64,000 nucleotides of DNA, from the NCBI GenBank assembly GCA_024362935.1, contig JANCRA010000017.1, positions 434,001-498,000 on the forward strand, given 5' to 3'. The notes under the pieces are model-generated. The model had not been told where the DNA came from. It did not search any database and worked only from the letters and a program-made list of their open reading frames with translations. This document shows positions 38,627 through 50,054 of this stretch, piece after piece. Position numbers and translations under genes: made by a program. The DNA comes from Setophaga petechia. Lineage: Eukaryota > Chordata > Aves > Passeriformes > Parulidae. Positions within the stretch are counted from its first letter, which is position 1; each line of letters opens with the position of its first letter.

Positions 38627-40056
38627 TCACATTAATACTTGAAAGGAAGGCGTCTTAGACAACTTTCTTTTTCTTGTTACAGAACACTCTGACGCCCTCG
38701 GTGCAACTTCAAGAACACGATGGAAGTTGTTTAGTGAGCAGGAAGGTTTTCTCCTTGCGAGACAAAGTGAAAAAGATATTTGCTCAGATGTAGGTGACAA
38801 GAAACACTTACTGCAGTGCACTGAAAAGCTAATTGCTACAAAGCACTGGGATTGTGTAAGCAGCTTGCAAAGTGCTAGAAAACAGTACTTTCCCACTCTC
38901 TTGCCTTTCCCTTCACATTAATACTTGAAAGGAAGGCGTCTTAGACAACTTTCTTTTTCTTGTTGCAAAAAACTCTGCAGCACTCTGTGCAACCCCTAGA
39001 ACATGACAGGAGATGTTTAGTGAGCAGGAAGGTTTTCTCCCTGTGAGACATAGTGAAAAAGCTATTTCCTTAGATGTAGGTAACAAGAAACTCTTACTGC
39101 AGTGCACTTAAAAGCTAATTACTACACAGCACTGGGATTGTGTTAGCAGCTTGCAAAGTGGTAGGAAACAGTACTTTCCCACTCTCTTGCCTTTCCATTC
39201 ACATTAATACTTGATAGGAAGGCGTCTTAGACAACTTTCTTTTTCTTGTTGCAAAACACTCTGAAGCCCTCTGTGCCACATCTACACATCGATGGAAGTT
39301 GTTTAGTGAGCAGGAAGGTTTTCTCCTTGCGAGACATAGTGAAAAAGCTATTTGCTTAGATGTAGGTGACAAGAAACACTTACTGCAGTGCAGTAAAAAG
39401 CTAATTGGTACACAGCACTGGGATTGTGTTAGCCGCTTGCAAAGGGGTAGAAAACAGTACTTTCCCACTCTCTTGCCCCTCCATTCACATTAATACTTGA
39501 AAGGAAGGCGTCTTAGACAACTTTCTTTTTCTTGTTACAGAACACTCTGCAGCCCTCTGTGCAACTTGTAGAACACGATAGGAGATACTTAATGAGCAGG
39601 AAGGTTTTCTCCTTGCGAGACATAGTGAAAAAGCTATTTGCTTAGATTTAGGTGACAAGAAACACTTACTGCAGTGCACTGAAAAGCTAACAGTTACACA
39701 GCACTGCGATTGTGTTAGCAGCCTGCAAAGTGACAGAAAAAAGTACTTTCCCACTCTCTTGCCTTTCCCTTCACATTAATACTTGAAAGGAAGGCGTCTT
39801 AGACAACTTTCTTTTACTTTTTGGAAAACACTCTGCAGCCCTCTGTGCAAATTGTACAATACGATGGAAGTTGTTTAGCGAGCCGCAACGTTTTCTCCTT
39901 GCGAGACAAAGTGAAGAAGCTATTTGCTTAGATGTAGGTAACAAGAAACACTTACTGCAGTGCACTGACAAGCTAATTGCTGCACAACACTGGGAAGGTG
40001 TAAGCAGCTTGCAAAGTGATAGAAGACAGTACTTTCCCACACTCTTGCCTTTCCCT

Positions 40057-40342
40057 TCACATTAATCCTTGAAAGGAAGGCGTCTTAGACAACTTTCTTT
40101 TACTTTTTGCAAAACACACTGCAGCCCTCTGTGCAACTTCAAGAACACGATGGAAGTTGTTTAGTGAGCAGGAAGGTTTTCTCCTTGCGAGACAAAGTGA
40201 AAAAGCTATTTGCTCAGATGTAGGTGACAAGAAACACTTACTGCAGTGCACTGAAAAGCTAATTGCTACACAGCACTGGGATTGTGTTAGCAGCTTGCAA
40301 AGTGCTAGAAAACAGTACTTTCCCACTCTCTTGCCTTTCCCT
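40057..40342. repeat. x2/c hybrid monomer
   Basis: Left part (ccttgaaagg, cttttactttttgcaaaac) is x2 as at 38341. The right part (cttcaagaacacgatgg, ctcagatgtaggtgac) is c as at 38627. The switch is near gtgcaacttc, about 40131-40140. The same hybrid is found at 48342 and 60622, each with acattttgc for actttttgc. Confidence 0.9.
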
Positions 40343-40628
40343 TCACATTAATACTTGAAAGGAAGGCATCTTAGACAACTTTCTTTTTCTTGTTGCAAAA
40401 AACTCTGCAGCACTCTGTGCAACCCCTAGAACATGACAGGAGATGTTTAGTAAGCAGGAAGGTTTTCTCCTTGCGAGACATAGGGAAAAAGCTATTTGCT
40501 TAGATGTAGGTGACAAGAAACACTTACTGCAGTGCAGTAAAAAGCTAATTGGTACACAGCACTGGGATTGTGTTAGCCGCTTGCAAAGGGGTAGAAAACA
40601 GTACTTTCCCACTCTCTTGCCCCTCCAT
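40343..40628. repeat. d/e hybrid monomer
   Basis: Left part (cagcactctgtgcaac, cccctagaacatgacagg) is d. Right part (gcgagacatag, gcagtaaaaagc, attggtacac, agccgcttgc) is e as at 39199. The switch lies in shared tttagt-agcaggaaggttttctcc sequence around 40445-40470. The copy at 48628 and the one at 60908 are the same. Confidence 0.9.
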
Positions 40629-40914
40629 TCACATTAATACTTGAAAGGAAGGCGTCTTAGACAACTTTCTTTTTCTTGTTACAGAACACTCTGCAGCCCT
40701 CTGTGCAACTTGTAGAACACGATAGGAGATACTTAATGAGCAGGAAGGTTTTCTCCTTGCGAGACATAGTGAAAAAGCTATTTGCTTAGATTTAGGTGAC
40801 AAGAAACACTTACTGCAGTGCACTGAAAAGCTAACAGTTACACAGCACTGCGATTGTGTTAGCAGCCTGCAAAGTGACAGAAAAAAGTACTTTCCCACTC
40901 TCTCGCCTTTCCCT

Positions 40915-41200
40915 TCACAGTAATCCTTGAAAGGAAGGCGTCTTAGACAACTTTCTTTTACTTTTTGCAAAACACACTGCAGTCCACTGTGCAAATTCTA
41001 CAATACGATGGAAGTTGTTTGGAGAGCCGCAACGTTTTCTCCTTGCGAGACAAAGTGAAACAGCTATTTGCTCAGATGTAGGTAACAAGAAACACTTACT
41101 GCAGTGCACTGAACAACTAACTGCTACACAGCACTAGGATTGTGTTAGCAGCTTGCAAAGGGGTAGAAAACAGTACTTTCCCACTCTCTTGCCCCTCCAT
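40915..41200. repeat. g/h hybrid monomer
   Basis: The left part (gtgcaaattctacaatacg, then gagagccgcaacg) is g. The right part (ctcagatgtagg, gaacaactaactgc, cactaggattg) is h. It also carries its own change, tttggagag for tttagagag near 41020. Copies at 49200 and 61480 match. Confidence 0.85.
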
Positions 41201-41482
41201 TCACATTAATACTTGAAAGGAAGGCGTCTTAGACAACTTTCTTTTTCTTGTTACAGAACACTCTGCAGCCCTCTGTGCAACTTGAAGAACACGATAGGAG
41301 ATACTTAATGAGCAGGAAGTTTTTCTCCTTGCGAGACAGAATGAAAAAGCTATTTGCTTTGATGTAGGTAACGAGAAACACTGCAGTGCACTGAAAAGCT
41401 AATTGCTACACAGCACTGGGATTGTGTAAGCAGCTTGCAAAGTGATAGAAAACAGTACTTTCCCACTCTCTTGCCTTTCCCT

Positions 41483-41769
41483 TCACATTAATACTTGAAA
41501 GGAAGGCGTGTTAGACAACTTGCTTTTTTTTGTTGCAGAAAACTCTGCAGCCCTCTGTGCAACATCTACAACACGATGGAAGTTGTTAAATGAGCAGGAA
41601 GGTTTTCTCCTTGCGAGACATAGTGAAAAAGCTATTTCCTTAGATGTAGGTGACAAGAGGCACTATCTACAGTGGACTGCAAAGCTAATCGAAACACAAC
41701 ACAGGGACTGTGTGCCCAGCATGCAAAGTGATAGAAAACAGTACCTTTCGACTCTCTTGCCTTTTCCAT
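41483..41769. repeat. m1/m4 hybrid monomer, domain C version (copy 1)
   Basis: m1 markers extend through gaaaaagctattt; m4 markers begin at cagtggactgc. The switch therefore lies between about 41637 and 41674, to the right of the switch in the hybrid at 22616. The variants tttccttag and cacaacacagggactg are specific to this version. It replaces m1 to m4 in every C unit. Confidence 0.88.
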
Positions 41770-42055
41770 CCACATTAATACTTGAAAGGAAGGCGTCTTA
41801 GACAACTTTCTTTTTCTTGTTGCAAAACACTCCGCAGCCCTCTGTGCAACCTCCAGAACACGATGGAAGCTGTTTAGTGAGCAGGAAGGTTTTCTCCTTG
41901 CGAGACATAGTGAAAAAGCTATTTGCTTAGATGTAGGTGACAAGAAACACTTACTGCAGTGCACTGAAAAGCTAATTGCTACACAGAACTGGGATTGTGT
42001 TAGCAGCTTCCAAAGTGATAGAAAACAGTACTTTCCCACTCTCTTGCCTTTTCCT

Positions 42056-44909
42056 TAACATTAATACTTGAAAGGAAGGCGTGTTAGACAGCTTTCTTTT
42101 TCTTCTTGCAAAACACACTGCAGCCCTCTGTGCAACTTCTAGAACACGATAGGAGATGTTTAGTGAGCAGGAACGTTTTCTGCTTGCGAGACATAGTAAA
42201 AAAGCTATTTGCTTAGATGTAGGTAACAAGAAACACTTACTGCAGTGCACTGAAAAGCTAACTGCTACACAGCACTGGGATTGTGTAAGCAGCTTGCAAA
42301 GTGATAGAAAACAGTACTTTCTCACTCTCTTGCCTTTGCATTTACATTAATACTTGAAAGGAAGGCGTCTTAGAAAACTTTCTTTTTCTTTTTGTAGAAA
42401 ACTCTGCAGCCCTCTGTGGAACTTCTACAACATGATGGAAGTTGTTTAGTGAGCAGCAACGTTTTCTCCTTGCGAGACATAGTGAAAAAGCTATTTGCTT
42501 AGATGTAGGTGACAAGATACACTTACTGCAGTACAGTGACAAGCTTGTTGCTACACAGCACTGGGATTGTCTAAGCAGCTTACAAACGAAGACAAAACAG
42601 TACTTCCCCACTCTCTTGCCTTTCCATTCACAATAATACTTGAAAGGAAGGCGTCTTAGACAACTTTCTTTTTCTTGTTACAAAACACTCTGCAGCCCTC
42701 TGTGCAACTTCTACAACATGATGGAAGTCGTTTAATGAGCAGGAACGTTTTCTCCTTGCGAGACATAGTGAGAAAGCTATTTGCTCAGATTTAGGTTAGA
42801 AGAACACTTACTGCAGTGCAGTGAGAAGCTAATTGCTACACAGCACTGGGATTGTGTAAGCAGCTTGCAAAGTGCTAGAAAACAGTACTTTCCCACACTC
42901 TTGCCTTTCCATTCACATCATAACTTGAAAGGAAGGCGTCTTAGGCAACTTTCTTTTTCTTGCTGCAAAACATTCTGCAGCCCTTTGTGCAACCCCTATA
43001 AAACGATAGGAGATGTTCAGTGAGCGGGAACGTTTTCTCCTTGCGAGACATAGTGAAAAATCTATTTCCTTAGATGTAGGTAACAAGAAACACTTCCTGC
43101 AGTGCACTGAAAAGCTAATTGCTACACAGAAGGGGAATTGTATTAGCAGCATGCAAAGTGCTAGAAAACAGTGCTTTCCCACTCTCTTGCCTTTCCCTTC
43201 ACATTAATACTTGAAAGGAAGGCGTCTTAGACAACTTTATTTTTCTTGTTGCAAAAACTCTGCAGCACTCTGTGCAACCCCTAGAACATGACAGGAGATG
43301 TTTAGTGAGCAGGAAGGTTTTCTCCTTGTGAGACTGAGTGAAAAAGCTATTTCCTTAGATGTAGGTATCAAGAAACTCTTACTGCAGTACACTGACAACC
43401 TAATTACTACACAGCACTGGGATTGTGTTAGCTGCTTGCAAAGTGATAGAAAACAGTACTTTCCCACTCTCTTGCCTTTCCATTCACATTAATACTTGAA
43501 CGGAAGGCATCTTAGATTACTTTCTTTTTCTTGTTGCAAAAAACTCTGCAGCCCTCTGTGCAACATCTACAACACGATGGAGGTTGTTCAGTGAGCAGGA
43601 AGGTTTTCTCCTTGCGAGACATAGTGAAAAAGCTATTTGCTTAGATGTAGGTTACAAGAAACTCCTACTGCAGTGCAGTGACAAGCTAATTGGTACACAG
43701 CACTGGGATTGTGTTAGCAGCTTGCAAAGTGATAGAAAACAGTACTTTCCCACTCTCTTGCCTTTCCCTTCACATTAGTACTTGAAAGGAAGGCGTCTTA
43801 GACAACTTTTACTTTTTGCAAAACACACTGCAGCCCTCTGTGCAACTTCTACAACACGATGGAAGTTGTTTAGTGAGCAGCAACGTTTTCCCCTTGCGAG
43901 ACAAAGTGAAAAACCTATTCGCTTAGATGTAGGTAACAAGAAACACTTACTGCCGTGCACTGACAAGCTAATTGCTACACAGCACTGGGATTGTGTAAGC
44001 AGCTTGCAAAGTGCTAGAAAACTGTAATTTTCCACTCTCTTGCCTTTCCCTTCACATTAATACTTGAAAGGAAGACGTCTTATACAACTTTCTTTTTCTT
44101 GTTGCAAAACACACTGCAGCCCTCTGTGCAACTTCTAGAACACGATAGGAGATGTTTAGTGAGCAGGAAGGTTTTCTCCTTGCTAGACATAGTGAAAAAG
44201 CTATTTGCTTAGATGTAGGTGACAAGAAACACTTACTGCAGTGTACTGAACAGCTAACTGCTACACAGCACTAGGATTGTGTTAGCAGCTTGCAAAGGGG
44301 TAGAAAACAGTACTTTACCACTCTCTTGCCTTTCCCTTCACATTAATACTTGAAAGGAAGGCGTCTTAGACAACTTTCTTTTTCTTGTAACAGAACACTC
44401 TGCAGCCCTCTGTGCAACTTCTAGAACACGATAGGAGACACTTAATGAGCAGGAAGGTTTTCTCCTTGCGAGACATAGTGAAAAAGCTATTTCCTTAGAT
44501 GTAGGTAACAAGAAACACTTACTGCCGTGCACTGACAAGCTAATTGCTACACAGCACTGCGATTGTGTTAGCAGCTCTCAAAGTGCTAGAAAACAGTACT
44601 TTCCCACTCTCTTGCCTTTCCCTTCACATTAATACTTGAAAGGAAGGCATCTTAGACAACTTTCTTTTTCTTGTGTCAAAAAACTCTGCAGCCCTCTCTG
44701 CAACATCTACAACACGATGGAAGTTGTTTAGTGAGCAGGAAGGTTTTCTCCTTGCGAGACATAGTGAAAAAGCTATTTGCTTAGATGTAGGTGACAAGAA
44801 ACACTTACTGCAGTGCAGTGATAAGCTAACTGGTACAGAGCACTGGGATTGTGTTAGCAGCTTGCAAAGGGGTAGAAAACAGTACTTTCCCACTCTCTTG
44901 CCTTTCCCT
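42056..44909. repeat. Domain C specific run n1-n10
   Basis: Ten monomers that, in this order, occur only in C units. n3 (42628) is 285 bp with ttagaagaacac. n5 (43199) is 285 bp and d-like. n7 (43770) is 282 bp, having lost four bases from its pyrimidine tract near 43806. n8 (44052) is y-like and contains the 10-bp palindrome aagacgtctt at 44072-44081. n9 (44338) is z-like. n10 (44624) has an unusual left part (ttgtgtcaaaaaactctg) and an e-type right part (gtgataagctaactggtac), so it is probably another hybrid. Confidence 0.85.
42997..43003 (+). promoter_or_regulatory. TATA-like motif, once per C unit (tentative)
   Basis: Monomer n4 reads ccccTATAAAAcgatagg where other monomers have variants of ctagaacacgatagg. 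The motif recurs at 51282, 56707 and 63562, one per HOR C copy, and I did not see it in domains A or B. Whether it drives transcription cannot be judged from sequence. Confidence 0.25.
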
Positions 44910-46339
44910 TCACATTAATACTTGAAAGGAAGGCGTCTTAGACAACTTTCTTTTTCTTGTTACAGAACACTCTGCAGCCCTCTGTGCAACTTGTAGAACA
45001 CGATAGGAGATACTTAATGAGCAGGAAGGTTTTCTCCTTGCGAGATATAGTGAAAAAGCTATTTGCTTAGATGTAGGTGACAAGAAACACTTACTGCAGT
45101 GCACTGAAAAGCTAACTGCTACACAGCACTGCGATTGTGTTAGCAGCCTGCAAAGTGACAGAAAACACTACTTTCCCACTCTCTTGCCTTTCCCTTCACA
45201 TTAATCCTTGAAAGGAAGGCGTCTTAGACAACTTTCTTTTACTTTTTGCAAAACATTCTGCAGCCCACTGTGCAAATTCTACAATACGATGGAAGTTGTT
45301 TAGAGAGCCGCAACGTTTTCTCCTTGCGAGACAAAGTGAAAAAGCTATTTGCTTAGATGTAGGTAACAAGAAACACTTACTGCAGTGCACTGACAAGCTA
45401 ATTGCTACACAACACTGGGATGGTGTAAGCAGCTTGTAAAGTGCTAGAAAACAGTACTTTCCCACTCTCTTGCCTTTCCCTTCACATGAATCCTTGAAAG
45501 GAAGGCGTCTTAGACAACTTCCTTTTACTTTTTGCAAAACACACTGCAGCCCTCTGTGCAACTTCTACAACACGATTTAACTTGTTTAGTGAGCAGGAAG
45601 GTTTTCTCCTTGCGAGACAAATTGAAAAAGCTATTTGCTCAGATGTAGGTAACAAGAAACACTTACTGCAGTGCACTGACAAGCTAATTGCTACAAAACA
45701 CTGGGATGGTGTAAGCAGCTTACAAAGTGATAGAAGACAGTACTTTCCCACACTCTTGCCTTTCCCTTCACATTAATCCTTGAAAGGAAGGCGTCTTAGA
45801 CAACTTTCTTTTACTTTTTGCAAAACACTCTGCAGCCCTCTGTGCAACTTCTACAACACGATGGAAGTTGTTTAGTGAGCAGCAACGTTTTCACCTTGCG
45901 AGACATAGTGAAAAAGCTATTTGCTTAGATGTAGGTAACAAGAAACACTTACTGCAGTGCACTGACAAGCTAATTGCTACACATCACTGGGATTGTGTTA
46001 GCAGCTTGCAAAGTGATAGAAAACAGTACTTTCCCACTCTCTTGCCTTTCCATTCACATTAATACTTGAAAGGAAGGCGTCTTAGACAACTTTCTTTTTC
46101 TTGTTACAGAGCACTCTGACGCCCTCGGTGCAACTTCAAGAACACGATGGAAATTGTTTAGTGAGCAGGAAGGTTTTCTCCTTGCGAGACCAAGTGAAAA
46201 AGCTATTTGCTTACATGTAGGTGACAAGAAACACTTACTGCAGTGCACTGAAAAGCTAATTGCTACACAGAACTGGAATTGTGTTAGCAGCTTGCAAAGT
46301 GCTAGAAAACAGTACTTTCCCACTCTCTTGCCTTTCCCT
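44910..46339. repeat. Five-monomer block f-g-h/x1-x2-c, first copy
   Basis: Monomers at 44910, 45196, 45482, 45768 and 46054, total 1430 bp. It is followed directly by a second copy at 46340-47769; C copies 2 and 3 have one copy only (53195-54624 and 58620-60049). Monomer 45482 joins an h left part (cacgatttaacttgtttag) to an x1 right part (cactgggatggtgtaagc), another fusion. Confidence 0.93.
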
Positions 46340-47769
46340 TCACATTAATACTTGAAAGGAAGGCGTCTTAGACAACTTTCTTTTTCTTGTTACAGAACAC
46401 TCTGCAGCCCTCTGTGCAACTTGTAGAACACGATAGGAGATACTTAATGAGCAGGAAGGTTTTCTCCTTGCGAGATATAGTGAAAAAGCTATTTGCTTAG
46501 ATGTAGGTGACAAGAAACACTTACTGCAGTGCACTGAAAAGCTAACTGCTACACAGCACTGCGATTGTGTTAGCAGCCTGCAAAGTGACAGAAAACACTA
46601 CTTTCCCACTCTCTTGCCTTTCCCTTCACATTAATCCTTGAAAGGAAGGCGTCTTAGACAACTTTCTTTTACTTTTTGCAAAACATTCTGCAGCCCACTG
46701 TGCAAATTCTACAATACGATGGAAGTTGTTTAGAGAGCCGCAACGTTTTCTCCTTGCGAGACAAAGTGAAAAAGCTATTTGCTTAGATGTAGGTAACAAG
46801 AAACACTTACTGCAGTGCACTGACAAGCTAATTGCTACACAACACTGGGATGGTGTAAGCAGCTTGTAAAGTGCTAGAAAACAGTACTTTCCCACTCTCT
46901 TGCCTTTCCCTTCACATGAATCCTTGAAAGGAAGGCGTCTTAGACAACTTCCTTTTACTTTTTGCAAAACACACTGCAGCCCTCTGTGCAACTTCTACAA
47001 CACGATTTAACTTGTTTAGTGAGCAGGAAGGTTTTCTCCTTGCGAGACAAATTGAAAAAGCTATTTGCTCAGATGTAGGTAACAAGAAACACTTACTGCA
47101 GTGCACTGACAAGCTAATTGCTACAAAACACTGGGATGGTGTAAGCAGCTTACAAAGTGATAGAAGACAGTACTTTCCCACACTCTTGCCTTTCCCTTCA
47201 CATTAATCCTTGAAAGGAAGGCGTCTTAGACAACTTTCTTTTACTTTTTGCAAAACACTCTGCAGCCCTCTGTGCAACTTCTACAACACGATGGAAGTTG
47301 TTTAGTGAGCAGCAACGTTTTCACCTTGCGAGACATAGTGAAAAAGCTATTTGCTTAGATGTAGGTAACAAGAAACACTTACTGCAGTGCACTGACAAGC
47401 TAATTGCTACACATCACTGGGATTGTGTTAGCAGCTTGCAAAGTGATAGAAAACAGTACTTTCCCACTCTCTTGCCTTTCCATTCACATTAATACTTGAA
47501 AGGAAGGCGTCTTAGACAACTTTCTTTTTCTTGTTACAGAGCACTCTGACGCCCTCGGTGCAACTTCAAGAACACGATGGAAATTGTTTAGTGAGCAGGA
47601 AGGTTTTCTCCTTGCGAGACCAAGTGAAAAAGCTATTTGCTTACATGTAGGTGACAAGAAACACTTACTGCAGTGCACTGAAAAGCTAATTGCTACACAG
47701 AACTGGAATTGTGTTAGCAGCTTGCAAAGTGCTAGAAAACAGTACTTTCCCACTCTCTTGCCTTTCCCT
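46340..47769. repeat. Five-monomer block, tandem duplicate
   Basis: Repeats 44910-46339 at a distance of exactly 1430 bp, with no difference that I noticed. The lack of divergence suggests a very recent duplication, or an assembly duplication. Confidence 0.93.
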
Positions 47770-48055
47770 TCACATTAATACTTGAAAGGAAGGCGTCTTA
47801 GACAACTTTCTTTTTCGTGTTGCAAAAAACTCTGCAGCACTCTGTGCAACCCCTAGAACATGACAGGAGATGTTTAGTGAGCAGGACGGTTTTCTCCCTG
47901 TGAGACATAGTGAAAAAGCTATTTCCTTAGATGTAGGTAACAAGAAACTCTTACTGCAGTGCACTTAAAAGCTAATTACTACACAGCACTGGGATTGTGT
48001 TAGCAGCTTGCAAAGTGATAGAAAACAGTTCTTTCCCACTCTCTTGCCTTTCCCT
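47770..48055. repeat. d/m5 hybrid monomer
   Basis: Most of the monomer is d (cccctagaacatgacagg, gagcaggacgg, gcacttaaaagc). Its right end reads gtgatagaaaacagttc, as in m5 (28621), not gtggtaggaaacagtac as in d. This explains why the next monomer is x1, which normally follows m5. Also at 54625 and 60050. Confidence 0.85.
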
Positions 48056-49767
48056 TCACATTAATACTTGAAAGGAAGGCGTCTTAGACAACTTTCTTTT
48101 ACTTTTTGGAAAACACTCTGCAGCCCTCTGTGCAAATTGTACAATACGATGGAAGTTGTTTAGCGAGCCGCAACGTTTTCTCCTTGCGAGACAAAGTGAA
48201 GAAGCTATTTGCTTAGATGTAGGTAACAAGAAACACTTACTGCAGTGCACTGACAAGCTAATTGCTGCACAACACTGGGAAGGTGTAAGCAGCTTGCAAA
48301 GTGATAGAAGACAGTACTTTCCCACACTCTTGCCTTTCCCTTCACATTAATCCTTGAAAGGAAGGCGTCTTAGACAACTTTCTTTTACATTTTGCAAAAC
48401 ACACTGCAGCCCTCTGTGCAACTTCAAGAACACGATGGAAGTTGTTTAGTGAGCAGGAAGGTTTTCTCCTTGCGAGACAAAGTGAAAAAGCTATTTGCTC
48501 AGATGTAGGTGACAAGAAACACTTACTGCAGTGCACTGAAAAGCTAATTGCTACACAGCACTGGGATTGTGTTAGCAGCTTGCAAAGTGCTAGAAAACAG
48601 TACTTTCCCACTCTCTTGCCTTTCCCTTCACATTAATACTTGAAAGGAAGGCATCTTAGACAACTTTCTTTTTCTTGTTGCAAAAAACTCTGCAGCACTC
48701 TGTGCAACCCCTAGAACATGACAGGAGATGTTTAGTAAGCAGGAAGGTTTTCTCCTTGCGAGACATAGGGAAAAAGCTATTTGCTTAGATGTAGGTGACA
48801 AGAAACACTTACTGCAGTGCAGTAAAAAGCTAATTGGTACACAGCACTGGGATTGTGTTAGCCGCTTGCAAAGGGGTAGAAAACAGTACTTTCCCACTCT
48901 CTTGCCCCTCCATTCACATTAATACTTGAAAGGAAGGCGTCTTAGACAACTTTCTTTTTCTTGTTACAGAACACTCTGCAGCCCTCTGTGCAACTTGTAG
49001 AACACGATAGGAGATACTTAATGAGCAGGAAGGTTTTCTCCTTGCGAGACATAGTGAAAAAGCTATTTGCTTAGATTTAGGTGACAAGAAACACTTACTG
49101 CAGTGCACTGAAAAGCTAACAGTTACACAGCACTGCGATTGTGTTAGCAGCCTGCAAAGTGACAGAAAAAAGTACTTTCCCACTCTCTCGCCTTTCCCTT
49201 CACAGTAATCCTTGAAAGGAAGGCGTCTTAGACAACTTTCTTTTACTTTTTGCAAAACACACTGCAGTCCACTGTGCAAATTCTACAATACGATGGAAGT
49301 TGTTTGGAGAGCCGCAACGTTTTCTCCTTGCGAGACAAAGTGAAACAGCTATTTGCTCAGATGTAGGTAACAAGAAACACTTACTGCAGTGCACTGAACA
49401 ACTAACTGCTACACAGCACTAGGATTGTGTTAGCAGCTTGCAAAGGGGTAGAAAACAGTACTTTCCCACTCTCTTGCCCCTCCATTCACATTAATACTTG
49501 AAAGGAAGGCGTCTTAGACAACTTTCTTTTTCTTGTTACAGAACACTCTGCAGCCCTCTGTGCAACTTGAAGAACACGATAGGAGATACTTAATGAGCAG
49601 GAAGTTTTTCTCCTTGCGAGACAGAATGAAAAAGCTATTTGCTTTGATGTAGGTAACGAGAAACACTGCAGTGCACTGAAAAGCTAATTGCTACACAGCA
49701 CTGGGATTGTGTAAGCAGCTTGCAAAGTGATAGAAAACAGTACTTTCCCACTCTCTTGCCTTTCCCT

Positions 49768-50054
49768 TCACATTAATACTTGAAAGGAAGGCGTGTTAGA
49801 CAACTTGCTTTTTTTTGCTGCAGAAAACTCTGCAGCCCTCTGTGCAACATCTACAACACGATGGAAGTTGTTAAATGAGCAGGAAGGTTTTCTCCTTGCG
49901 AGACATAGTGAAAAAGCTATTTCCTTAGATGTAGGTGACAAGAGGCACTATCTACAGTGGACTGCAAAGCTAATCGAAACACAACACAGGGACTGTGTGC
50001 CCAGCATGCAAAGTGATAGAAAACAGTACCTTTCGACTCTCTTGCCTTTTCCAT
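49768..50054. repeat. m1/m4 hybrid monomer (C copy 2)
   Basis: Same fusion as at 41483, with the private variant ttttgctgcag, shared only with the copy at 55193. Confidence 0.88.

Larger units (their letters stand above)
36623..41482. repeat. HOR B, rearranged 17-mer unit (4860 bp) bordering domain C
   Basis: Monomers: m1 (36623), m2 (36910), m3 (37199), m4 (37485), m5 (37769), x1 (38055), x2 (38341), c (38627), d (38913), e (39199), f (39485), x1 (39771), x2/c hybrid (40057), d/e hybrid (40343), f (40629), g/h hybrid (40915), s (41201). The run x1 to f appears first as six monomers, then again compressed into four. From 39771 on, the unit matches domain C at a distance of 8285 bp (48056 onward), so this is where the C-type arrangement begins. 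A 1-bp loss near 37761 makes m4 284 bp. Confidence 0.92.
41483..49767. repeat. HOR C copy 1, 29 monomers (8285 bp)
   Basis: Monomers start at 41483 (m1/m4 hybrid), 41770 (m5), 42056, 42342, 42628, 42913, 43199, 43484, 43770, 44052, 44338, 44624 (n1 to n10), 44910 (f), 45196 (g), 45482 (h/x1 hybrid), 45768 (x2), 46054 (c), then those five again at 46340-47769, 47770 (d/m5 hybrid), 48056 (x1), 48342, 48628, 48914, 49200 and 49486 (s). The repeated five-monomer block makes it 1430 bp longer than copy 3. Confidence 0.93.
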
